From positions 48,857,209 to 48,921,208 of the forward strand of contig NC_090022.1 in the NCBI RefSeq assembly GCF_037176765.1: a stretch of 64,000 nt of DNA. Reading direction: 5' to 3'. The DNA comes from Anolis sagrei. Lineage: Eukaryota > Chordata > Lepidosauria > Squamata > Anolidae. Every line of letters starts with the position of its first letter. The first letter of the stretch is position 1. This document shows positions 48,891-60,600 of the stretch, piece after piece. The notes beneath the pieces were generated by a model. It made no database searches and was not told where the DNA came from. It worked only from the letters and a program-made list of their open reading frames with translations. The translations under genes and the position numbers were made by a program.

Positions 48891-49122
48891 GTACTGTTGT
48901 AGGTTTTTTGGGCTATATGGCCATATTCTAGAAGCATTCTCTTCTGACGTTTTGCCTGCATCTACTGCAGGCATTCTCAGAGGCTATGAGGTCTTCACAA
49001 CCTCTGAGGATGTCTGTCATAGATGCAGGCAAAATGTCAGGAGAGAATGCGTCTAGAACATGGTCATATAGCCGAAAAACCTACAACCACCCAGTGATTT
49101 TGGCCATGAAAGCCTTTGACAT
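48891..49122. mobile_element. Penelope-like terminal repeats, head-to-head palindrome
   Basis: Two inverted arms of about 95 bp (48895-48990 and 49000-49092) carry the GGCTATATGGCCAT, AGAAGCATTCTC and CTGACGTTTTGCCTGC blocks. They are joined by GAGGCTATGAGGTCTTCACAACCTC. Each arm has a degraded hammerhead-like core (CTGAGAA and CTGAGGA, stem, AAAA, GTC). It is the same family as 19436-19775 and 33444-33556. Confidence 0.65.
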
Positions 49123-49983
49123 TACTTATGATTAGTGAAGAAAATGTAAAGGTATGTTTACAGTTGATCATAGGGGGAACAAAAAACATGACCACTAGGG
49201 GTGTGCATTTTTCGTTAGTCCTCGTAAGCCAGATCACATTCATTAAATTGATACTTATGACAAGATATCTGTCGTGTGAGCACAGCCAATGCAAAAGCTT
49301 AAGAATCTAAATTACCCAATACTTTTTCATTTGCATTTTGTAAACCTCAGAAGTCTCCTAAGGTCAGTTTCATTTTCAGAGCAAGGAGGTAAAGCAAATC
49401 CAAAAGGCTGCCTTTCCTCTATACATTAATGGCCTCTCGCTATTAGGAGAGGCAAGCAGCAAGAAGAAAGTAGTTTGCAGGGGGAAAAAGCACAAAATTC
49501 TGGGAAATTTAGTTTGGGAAGGTGAGGAGTCCTACACCAGGGAATTCAAAGGTCCCCGCCCTAAACTACATTTCTCACCTCAGCATCAGAAAGCCCCAAT
49601 CAGGTTAAAGGAGAGATTTGTCTCGCCATAGCAGCAGCCAGCCAGAGTTCCAATAAATTGTTGAATCTGCAAAGAGGAGGACTGACTGATAGTTCTAGCA
49701 AGTAAATGTCTGTACTGGGCTGGGAAGAAATCCCTAAATGGAAGTTCTCTTGATTAATATGAGAGACATTCATTGAGATTTCTGTTAGAGCTTTTCTTTT
49801 TGAAAAAAATGTTTTTGCCCATCCACAGCTGACAGTCCTCAAAGAAAGTGTAGCCCCAATTGTACCATGAATTTGAGCCAATAATCAAATTGTCGATTTC
49901 TGGGTTAGTTGGGGCATTTTTATGCTGGTGTGGAATAGTGAGGTCTTTTCAGACAAATGTCCAGAAACATCATTTACTACTTA

Positions 49984-50078
49984 GCGCCCTTCCACGCGGT
50001 CATATAACCCAGAATTATTAAGGCACTGCCATATAATCCAGTTCAGTGTGGATTTTACGCAGCTGTGTGGAAGAGGTC
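49984..50078. mobile_element. Palindromic MITE with TTA TSD
   Basis: GCGCCCTTCCACGCGGTCATATAA at the left faces GCTGTGTGGAAGAGGTC at the right. TTA lies at 49981-49983 and again at 50079-50081. This 3-bp duplication suggests the PIF/Harbinger superfamily for the whole palindromic MITE group. Confidence 0.65.
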
Positions 50079-50263
50079 TTAGTGGGTTTCTTTTGTCTGA
50101 TCATCTGAATACAACAAGGTTTTTACTTATAAAACGTATAATATTCCTGAAGAAATTTATGGAAAATCAACTGGAATTATGTTTGCAATTTTCAGTAAAA
50201 CCGCTGCTGCTCAAGTATAACCCCTTAAGATCCCTTCCGCATTAGAAGTTAGCTCCCAGATTT

Positions 50264-50466
50264 GGGGTACATGTACACTGTAGAATTAATGCAGTTGGAC
50301 ACCACTTTAACTGCTATGGTTCAATGCTATGGGATTCTGAGATTTGTAGTTTGATGAGGCATGAGTAACAGAACTTGTAAAATGACAAACCCCATGATTT
50401 CATAGCTCTGAGCCACAGCAGTTAGTGATATCAAACTACATTTATTCTACAGTACTGATGCAACCC
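50264..50466. mobile_element. Palindromic MITE (TGTAGAATTAATGCAG family)
   Basis: GGGGTACATGTACACTGTAGAATT at the left and ATTCTACAGTACTGATGCAACCC at the right are inverted. Inside, CTATGGGATTCTGAGATTTGT and its reverse form ATGATTTCATAGC pair up. Confidence 0.7.
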
Positions 50467-50709
50467 AACAGCAAGCTAAAGGGGGGGGGGGGAATCTGAG
50501 TAGTAGCTAAAAGGATAATGAACACATAACATATGAGAACCCAGGATCCAGAGCCCTCAGATTTCCATTTTTTTTCACCACCAATATTTTCCTACTTCAA
50601 TTTAGTGTTGTTTATAGATGCAGAAGCCATCATCTTCTCACAACCATTTTGTTTCACTGGCATATGTCCACATGCACTACTGTGAAACTGCAGCTCCTCA
50701 TGCGGGGAC

Positions 50710-50852
50710 ATGAGAGAAGCCTCCCAGAAGGATGATAAAAACTTCAAATCATCCGGGCGTCCCCTGGGCAACATCCTTGCAGACGGCCAATTCTCTCACA
50801 CCAGAAGCGGCTTGCAGTTTCTCAAGTTGCTCCTGACACGACAAAAAAAAAA
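50710..50852 (+). mobile_element. SINE-like retroelement with poly(A) end
   Basis: CCTTGCAGACGGCCAATTCTC, ACACCAGAAGCGGCTTGCAG and CTCCTGACACGACAAAAAAAAAA form the 3' end of an abundant lizard retroelement as I recall it. The left boundary is uncertain. Confidence 0.5.
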
Positions 50853-51380
50853 ACTGTGGAAAAGAATGAACACCCTGAATGCTTCACTGTACAAACTCAT
50901 ATACCCTTGTGCCCAGGATTTGTAGACTAGTAGATAATATTAGTTGTTCACTTCACTGCGTCCTATTTTCAGGCCAATAAAATTACAAACTGCAGCCATT
51001 AGAATCTGGAAACTATTCCATTTTTCATCATGACAACGGAAGCAAGAAAACAGTTCAGATTACATTACAGATGTCATTCCAAGATAGTACTAGCCAAGCA
51101 CATCATTATATAGAACCTAAACTTTTATGTCACCACAAACAAACTATTATTATAAACTGCACTTAATGTTTCACACATTAAAGCTTGCTTTAAAAAAGCT
51201 GAAAAAGAGCAAACTGAGTTTGTTTCTAAGAAAGTTGCACAACACACCAGAGGACATTTCCACTTCATAATAGTGGAGTATCATCATCTTTGTTTAGCAA
51301 GCTGCATAATATTCTATGTCATTTCCAAATCTCATTTTCTCTAGTGTTTTCTCACCATTCTAATAATTCATGCTAATGAA

Positions 51381-51386
51381 TTTATT
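51381..51386 (-). terminator. Candidate poly(A) signal of right SSUH2-like gene
   Basis: AATAAA on the minus strand, 88 bp past the TGA at 51474-51476. It is a good position for a short 3' UTR, but the motif is common in AT-rich DNA. Confidence 0.4.
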
Positions 51387-51473
51387 TCAAAACCAAGTTT
51401 ACAAAACAGAGATAGGAAGTAATACAGAATAATGAACCATATTTGCTCCATTGTGCTTGCAATATCCTGGAAA

Positions 51474-51614
51474 TCATATAATAGTACAGCAACATGTTTT
51501 AGGATAATCTTTTGCATAAACCTTGCGTTCATTCCCATAAACATAGTAGGAATGGGAATGTCCATGCCACTCATATTCCACTTTGGAGAGAAGTATCAGC
51601 TCAATTGTTTGCCT
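51474..51614 (-). CDS. SSUH2-like: SSUH2-like right copy, terminal coding exon 11
   Basis: 47 codons including TGA, with acceptor TTTTACAG. It starts RQTIELILLSKVEYEWHG, carries YYVYGNERKVYAKDYP and ends TCCCTII. The last four residues, CTII, fit a CaaX pattern. Confidence 0.94.
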   Translation of the reverse strand, partial: RQTIELILLSKVEYEWHGHSHSYYVYGNERKVYAKDYPKTCCCTII

Positions 51615-54600
51615 CTGTAAAAGACAATAAATAAATAAATATACTGCCAGTGTCAATAGAAACATTCAGGGCTGTGTTAAGTTTGCTTCTAGTTTTTAGA
51701 GACTAGAATATGCTCATTCCCACTTGACTTCTAATCCTGAAAAAACTTCACATTTTGAATTAAGTCATGATAAAGTTTAGAAAGCCTTTGGTGTCTGCTG
51801 GAGTTTGGATCCAGGACCTTCTATGTCTACCAACATCTGGGGATGGCCAAGTCCCATTTTATACCACAGTGTAACAAAATTGTGTCCCCTATAGAAAATA
51901 GCAAAATCAAGGTATGCTTTTGTTTTTGTTGTTTTTTTTAAAAAAAAATTCAAGATATGGATTGTAGAATCTGTGGATGCAAAATCCATAGACACAAAGG
52001 GTCAACTGAGATAGTAGATGCTGAACTCCAACAGCCTTGCAGGTATGATAAATGCACTGTGTTTTGATATCTTTGTCCTAAGCCAAAAGAGAGACAGTAA
52101 AGTTGAAAGGACATTTGCAGGGGACAACCTATATCTGCAAAATAGTGACATCATCCCATCTCCTATAGACTGAATTGATTTCATACTGTGAAATGATATC
52201 TATATATAGACAGAATCAGATCAATAATTAGGAAGAGTGCAGCATCTGATTCAGTTGATAGATGATTAGAGGTAGAGCTGTCACACACACACGTTCAAAA
52301 AAATAAATTATTTGCTCTAAGGTATAGTATTTGTCTGCAGACTGCTCTTTCCTGGAACCAAAAAGAGATCCCAACTATTCTCATTCAGTAGCTCTGGTTG
52401 GCATGCAGTAGTACAGATGCTCTTATGGCACCTTTTTTTCTCTCACTTGTTTTTTTTAATTTGTTTTTATTGAAGAAAATTGGACAACACAGATAAATAT
52501 GCAGACAAGACAAACAAACACACATACAAATTAAAAGGGCTACTACAATTGAGGGCTGAATACTTCCCTATGTATATACTAAGTTCTTACATACTTATCA
52601 ATACCTAATTTTGTAAAACGTATTCGTCAATGCCTACATACCTACCTACCTACCTACCTACCTACTTAACCCACGCACAAAGACAAAATATTACCACTAC
52701 ACAACCTCCCTCTTGTGGCACTTTTTTTCTGAAATAAACAAACCTCCAGGTCTGTATTGACATTCTGTTTTTGATCACTAATATTTAGATGTATTTGGAG
52801 CAGTCTTGCTTACAATATAATTCACGGTGCCTGCAATGAAACTACTACTGCTAGAATTTTAAGACTTAGAGACTTGTCTTAACAAGACTATTTAGACACA
52901 GTATGAAATCAATTCAATCTTCAAGGTGCTGTGGCAATAACCCAAAGTCTTTCTGCTATGCTTGTAAGCACAATGCATTTTTCCACACTGAATTCAGTGG
53001 CTACAGAGAGCATCTTGCAGAAATAATGAACTGGGGGATTCAAAACACAGAGAAGGTCCAATAGGATTTCCTTTGAAAAGTAAGTGGTGTTTGAGTGTTA
53101 CTGAAAATTTCACCTAAACCAATGGAGGTTTCAACTGTTGTTTCTCATACAAGAGAGAACATGAAGCTGAAGCTGAAGATACCCTGCACTGTAGCTGAAT
53201 GTAGCCTTTGTGTCAAGTGTTTTGGCAGCCCGCGCCCCCCCCCCTCCCCCAGCACTCACCTGTCTCAGTATCCGCCTTGTGGATCCAAACTGGAATCTAT
53301 GCCCTTCAACTGCATCCCGGGAGGCTTTCATGATGACATGGTCAGGAAAACCCAACACTGGAGTTACCTATGAAAATACAACACCTTCAGTACACAGAAA
53401 AGAAATAGAAGCCTAGACTAATGAACAAGAAGTGGATGGAATTATTATTTTTAACTACGATTGACTCCTGAATTGTTCTTAAGGCCACAGCCCAGAAAAA
53501 CCACTTTGATGTATCATAGTTGAACAAGTGACATAGAAAAAGTGGCACAAATATGAAATATAGTCTATGTATATTAGTCCACTACTGTCTTTTTAAAGTA
53601 AACAAATTAAATTATTAAGAAGAGAGGTAAGGTCAAAATTATCAACTTTGCAGATCTGATGATTTATAGATTTGTCCAATAGGTTTTCTTTAGGAATGTC
53701 TATGCCATTCGGCATGACTCTATGGCCAACTTCTGTAGGCCCTCCAGGATGATTCAATGGCCAACCTCCAGATGAAACTTAGCAGAGAACCATGCTGGAA
53801 GACTTAGCAATTCCTAGAAAGGTGATTTCTCCAGTAAAATGGTATTTTTATTCCATGTTCCATGAAAAATAACAAGTTTTTCCACGTTCGTGAGGGTCCT
53901 GCATATATTATCCAGCAAATATGGAGGGCTTACTGTATATTTATCGATATTGGGTTGGCTCTTTGGCAACTTTCCCTACATAGCTTCTTGCTTTTATTGG
54001 ATGTCTTGCATTACCATCAATTGCTCATCTTCAAATAACTTCACTCCATTTACTTCATCAAAGAGTTTAGTTGGAAATCCAATGTTTGGATCTGATACAT
54101 GTTTAGAAATGTTATTCTTCCTAAGAAGGCAAAAGTAATGAGTTGCAATGAGTACTTCTTGCATGTTTTTATCTTCATGAAAAATCAACAACTGCATCAA
54201 AACAAAGCACTTTCAAAAGACTGTCTACGAAGGTATGCAATAGGGTAAAACAGCCTGCTGCAATCTCTACTAAATTAGTAAAATTATGTAAATAGATATA
54301 AATCATTTTTAGTCATAAATTACAAGGGTTTTACATAACTAATAGAAATATTAGTGATAATATTATGTAAGAAAATTTGAAAAAAAATCTGTTCCTGGTT
54401 TAAAAGTGTCATTTCCTGTTTAATTGTGTGGTACTTACTTTGAAAATAGTTGCTATGCTCCAGGATCATGCTTCTCAAGATAAAGTAAAATACTCTTCCT
54501 AACATCATTACTGGGGAACGACTGACTAGAAACATTCAATGTTAGCCTCAAACAGCTATACTTGTAGCACCCATATTTCAGAAACGATGTCTCCCTTCCA

Positions 54601-57600
54601 CCATGTTTTTTTTTACAAGACTTGCCATTCAATTATCAACTCAATGAACACCAGGAGCTGTCCTCTTCCTTTACAGTCAGGGCATTCTTTGGTCCCCATA
54701 CCAGAACAATCTTTGCACCTGTTTAAAAAAAAACATGTTTTTTCAAGGAAAACCAAGATTAACTGAAGCCTTTAGTAAGAAAGTAAGTAAGGGCAAACTT
54801 TCCAACTTGGGGGCCACATTGAGGGCCGGGGTAGGGTGGGTGGGTTGGGAGGGAGGGGGTTCTCCCTAAGTCCCCTCCCTGCCATTTCCTCCCCTTCCTC
54901 TTCTCTCTAGGAGGCAGAAAGTGAAGGAAAGACAGGAAACGTTTGGATCCCAAAAGGGTTCGTCTTGGTCAGCGTTAGATGGTGGATGGGAGGAAAAAAA
55001 GTGTATACATTAGACCCCTACTCCTGATACAGAATCCTGAATTCTAGAGCTGGAAGAGACCCACGAGGGCCATCCAGTCCAACCCCCTGCCATGCAAGAA
55101 GGCACAACCAAATCCCTCCTGATAGATGGCTTCTGTGGAAAAGCCGCCAGAGAAGGAGACTCCACCACACTCATGAGGCAGCCTGTGCCACTCTCCAACA
55201 GCTCTTACTCTCAGGGAGTTCTTCCTAATTTTTTCAGTTGAATTTCTTTCCCTACCATTTGAAATCATAGCTCCCTTGTCCCCTGGTCTAGAGCAGCAGA
55301 ATGTTGAAACATGGTTCTCATGTTCCCTCTCTGCCATCTCTCCTTCCAGCTAAACATCCCCCAGGAGGAAAGGAGGGAGGAAAAAGAGAAGGAAGGGAGG
55401 AAGAGAAGGATGGATGGACAGAAGAGAATGAAGGGAGGAAAGAGAGAAGGAAGGAAAGACAAAAGAGAGGGAAGGAAGGAAGGAGAAAGAGAGAGAGGGG
55501 AGGAGGGAGGAGAGGAAGGAAGGCAGGGAGGGAGGGAAGAAGGAACGAAAGAGGGAAGGAAGGATAGGATGGTGAGAGAGAGGAGGGCCTGAGAAAAGAG
55601 CCCAAAGTGGCGCATCCCCCCCCCACTCGGTCTGGGTTTGCCCATACCTGTTTTAGTACATGCAAACACTGGGGGGGGGGGGGGGGGGAATAGAAACATC
55701 CAGAGGAAAAGGAACTTTCAACCAAGTCTTTTTACAGCAAATATTTGGAAAATGTTCCCTTTAGCATCATGAACAAACTATTTTAAGACAAAATGATCCC
55801 TTTAGCATAATGAACAAACTATTTTAAGACAAAATATTTATTCACCCTGCATATGTTCTATATAGCAGGTAAATACATAGGCAAGAGCATGAAAGTATCT
55901 TACATCACTGCAATTCATGATTTTGGTTCTATTTTCTCAAGTTTGTTTTATGGGAATGAATGCTTTATGTCTGCTTAACATTCTGGAGGACTATAGGATA
56001 CAAAATAATTTTATTTGCTTTATTTGTGTTGTTGACTTCTTCCATTTTTATTTTCCTATTCCTCATAAACTGGCCAAATGAAAGCTGTTCCTTATAGTTC
56101 AGACATTCCTTACATTTTAGGACTTTGTAGCTCCATTTATAACATAAAATGTTTGGGTTTTTTTAAAAAAAGTAAATTCAGTTTGTAATTATTTTCTGAA
56201 TAAAACACAAGCACTTGTCCCAAACAATGGTTACGATATCTTCCTTTCATATCAGTACAAAAATTCTGCAGAGTAAATGAAGCATTTCTTTGAGTTTCAA
56301 TAAGATAATTATACAATTACTAGAACACCAAATATGTTTGAAAATTGAGTGCAAACATTCCCATATTAAAGACAGGATAGACATTATAATGCAAACAATT
56401 CTGGGCGAGGGGGGCATATGTTTTTGGAGTGTAGTTAAGTGGCCAATGATTATTCCCTATTTATTATTCCCTAATTGTAAAAAGAAGTCTCTAAAATGCT
56501 GTAGCTTGATTAAGCCTACCACCCAATTGAGTTCATATCAATAATATCAGAACCTTGCATTTCCGTTTTTGTGACTTACTCCTCAAACCACTGTACTACA
56601 GGAAGTACATAAAACAAGAATTCAAGCACGACCACAATGTGTTGATTGCATTCTGATATGAAATAGTAAAATTGTTACATGCAAAGAATTGCATGTAACA
56701 ATTGTTACATACATACATTCTGATGGTTCATGATAAAACCAAAACCTGTAAAAGGACAAGGGATGACAATTTTCCCACCATACAACATTCAGACCCAACA
56801 GTGACTCACGCACATGTCAGTTCCAGTTCCCGTACACCTGCTGCATGTTTCATCATTGATCCGGTATCCTTTTCCATTACATGCCCAGCACTGTTGCTAT
56901 CAAACAGATGGAGCAGATATTAATAACATTTCTTCAAACAAAACTTTTCTTGGTAAAAACTAATCGTTAAAACCATATTGCATCCACTTTTTTTTGTCCT
57001 TAGTATGTCTACCTTGGTTGTTTGTTGCATGCTTTCAAGTTGTTTCCAGCTTACATGCTTATCAAGTTTGCACCAAATTAGGAGTGTAAAGGAGGGTAAA
57101 ATTACTGCCACCAAATTTGTGAGGAAAGCCAGGCAATGATCAATATCAGCTTAGGAGCTGGTTTATAAAGGGACTATTATTTACAGAAGGCTTTATTCAT
57201 GTGATAGCATAGCATTTACTGTCCCTGGTTTGACTTTACTTCTTATGCAGGCTGTTTGACTTAGGAGAAACTGTATCAGGCAAGGTTTGAGGAAAACAGT
57301 AACAAGTTTATTGGAACAAGCAAAGTATAACAGATTCGATGTTTCTTCTCTAGAGGCACAAATCTTGATAGGTTCCATTAGTAAGGTTTCATGAGAAACT
57401 TTAGGTACAGACTTTAAGAGGTTTCTATAAGCAGATGTAACTTTCCTGGATAACTGTCCTAATAAAACAAATAAGCTAAAAGGCTTATTTAACAAAATTG
57501 GCTCCCAGCCAAACCCTGATTCTTAATATTAAAGAGCCAGTCTTCCCTATAGTTCTCTAACTATAGTATTCCTGATGGTTTTCCACACACCACAGGATCA

Positions 57601-60600
57601 ACTACCTTCTCCTGTAACTCTTTGTCACAGACTGCCACTTTCAAACAGCTGCGCCGTGAAGTGACAGTTGGCTCCGCCCCTGTTGCTATGGCAACTCAGC
57701 TCAAGCCAAACCTGCCACCATCTCTAACAAACTATAATCCTACATACTTACCATTTATTAACTACTGTTTAAACAACACATAACCATAAGAATAAAAGTT
57801 ACGCATCGTCACAAGGAGGGACAGCTAATACTCCAGAAGACAGGATCAGAATTCAAAATAACCATAAAAAATTAGAGAGCTGAGCTAAAATCAACAAAAT
57901 GAATTTCAACAAGGAGAAATGTAACATGCTACACTTAGAAAAAAATGAAATGCAAAGATACAGGATGAGTGATACCTGGCTCGACAACAGTCCATGTGAA
58001 AAAGATCTAGGATTCTTTGTGGACAACAAGTTGAACATGAGCCAACAGTGTGATGCAGCAACTTAAAAAAGCTAATGGGATTTTGGGTTGCATTAAAAAG
58101 AGTATAGTGTTTAGATCAAGGGAAGTCATGGTTTCTCTCTATTCTGCTTTGGTTAGACCTCACCTGCAATACTGCATCCAATTCTGGGCACTACAATTTA
58201 AAAGAGATATTGACAATCTGGAAGGTGTCCAGAGGAGGATAATTAAAATGATCAAAGGTATGGAGACCATGCCTTACAAGGAGCATGATAAAGAACTGGT
58301 TATGTTTAATAGGCCTGGGCGGTTTCGTTCGTTAATTTTGTAATTCGTTAAATATTCGTTATTTTTAACAATTACAAAACGATTACAAAACATATTTTCA
58401 AACCCGGAAGTGTTTTTAAATATCGAAACGGCATCCTCCATCTTTTTTACGGGCTTCCGCCCGTTTCGGAAATGACGTTTTAGGGATGGAGGATGCTGGG
58501 TGCGCCGGGAGCCAATCCGGCGCTCCCAAGCACCGTGGCTCATTTGGCGGGCTGCCCTTTAAAAGCGGCTCCGCGTGGCCGCATTGCTCATTGCGAAGGA
58601 GACAGGAGGTGCGGGAGGGAGGCTTGATGGTTGGCTCTTGGCTGCTTGCTTGCATTCATTCATTCATTCATTGCTGGGAGCAGCGGGGAGGCTTTGCCCT
58701 GTTTTCGCCCCACAACAGGGTAGGGCAAGCATTTTGTTAATTTTCCATTTTTAAATATTTCTGAAAAATATATTTTTCTTTTATTCTTCAAAAAATTCAA
58801 AAAATATTCTAAAAAAAAGAAAAGACCCTTGTGTGCCTGTGTGTGTGAATTTGTCCCTGTCCTGTGGCTGTGTTCGCTCCACAACAGGGCAAGCATTGTT
58901 AATTTTCCATTTTTAAATATTTCTGAAAAATATCTTTCTTTTATTCTTCAAAAAATTCTAAAAATATTCTAAAAAAAGAAAAGACCCTTGTGTGCCTGTG
59001 TGTGAGAGTTTGTCCCTGTCCTGTGGCTGTGTTCGCTCCACAACAGGGCAAGCATTGTTAATTTTCCATTTTTAAATATTTCAAAAAATATTTATAAATA
59101 AATATTTCAAAAAAATTCAAAAAATATTCTAAAAATGAAATTAATGAAATTAACGAAATTTCGTAAATACTGAACTTTTTCAAAGGAAAATTTTGTAATT
59201 ATTTTAAATATCGAAACGCAAAAACCCCCCAAATACAAATCGATTTTAGAAACAAATTTTTGCGTTGTTACCCAGGCCTAATGTTTAACCTGCAGAAGAG
59301 AAGGTTGAGAGGAGAGATGATAGCCATGTATAAAAATATGTGAAAAGGATGCCATAAGGAAGAGGGAGCAGGCTTGTTTTCTGCTACTTAGGAAGTGTCA
59401 TGGGTTCCAATTACAGGAGAGGAGATTCCATCTGAACATTAGGAAAATCTTCCTGTAAGAGCTATTGACTGTAAGAGCTGTTCAGCAATGTAATTGTTTG
59501 CCTTCGAGCATAGTGGAGGCTTTTTCTTTGCAGGCTTTTAAAAAGAGGCTGAATGGCCATCTGTCAGTGGTGTTTTGATTGAGCTTTTCCTGCATGGCAG
59601 GGGATTGGACTAGATGGTTCCATGTGGTCTCTTCCAACTCTATTATTCTATGATTCTATGAACTTGTGGAATGTTTTCTTGGTAGGTTCTGTTCAGAGAG
59701 AGGTTGTCATTGCCTTCCTCTGAAAGTGAGACGTATCCAAAGTCACTCAGTGAGTTTCCATAGCTGAATGGGGATTTGAAACTCAAAACACTACACCACA
59801 CTGGCTCCCTTTAACCTATTTGCACATATGTGCTTCTGACAAACTTTTTAAAACACCTTATATATCATGGCTTCCTCCTATAAAAACCTCAATTGTTTAA
59901 GAAATAGTCTACTTCTCAGTATGTTAGTGTAGCAGAAAGGAAGGTGTCGTCTTCTTCTGATTTAGAAGACAGGGAAAATCCTATTTAGATATCTGACTGG
60001 AAAAAACTGTCTTCTCTCCTCCACTTCAGCCTTTCCCCCACCTAACCCTAGGGGGAATACAGGGGCTCTAAAATGATAGGAAAACAAATAACAACATACA
60101 ATAGGCAGAATTATCCATGAAATAGTTTGTGTTGGAAGCACAAACTTAGGGAGAACTGACACAAAACATATCAAGGTTACTATAGGTCCAGTCCCATCCT
60201 ATATTCTGGCATACAACTACAAATCAGTTTAAAATGTCCTTATTAGGGCTGGGCGGTTTCGTTTCGTAATTTCGTAATTCGTTAAAAATTCGTTATTTTT
60301 TTTAAATAACGAAGCGATATTGAACCATTCAGGAGCAACAAAAAAACAAAACGAATTTTTCCAATTCATTTCGTAATTGTTTCATAATTGTTCCGTTATT
60401 GATTCGTAAATGTTTCGTTATTATTTCTGCATGTCTGGTGCAAGTTTTAGGGTTGCTGTTTGTTTTCTCAGTGAAAAAAAATATAATTATCACACCAACA
60501 GTCAACAACAGAGGGAGAGGGAAGCTTCAGAAGTTTTTTTAGCGTATTGCGCGATCGCGGCCGCCATTAACGAATCGATTCGTAATTGTTTTATGATTTC

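Noticed and set aside
55265-55725. Long overlapping frames on both strands rich in Ser/Pro or Lys/Glu/Arg
   Set aside because: They arise from the purine-rich low-complexity tract following a CR1 3' end; no start context, splice signal or family.
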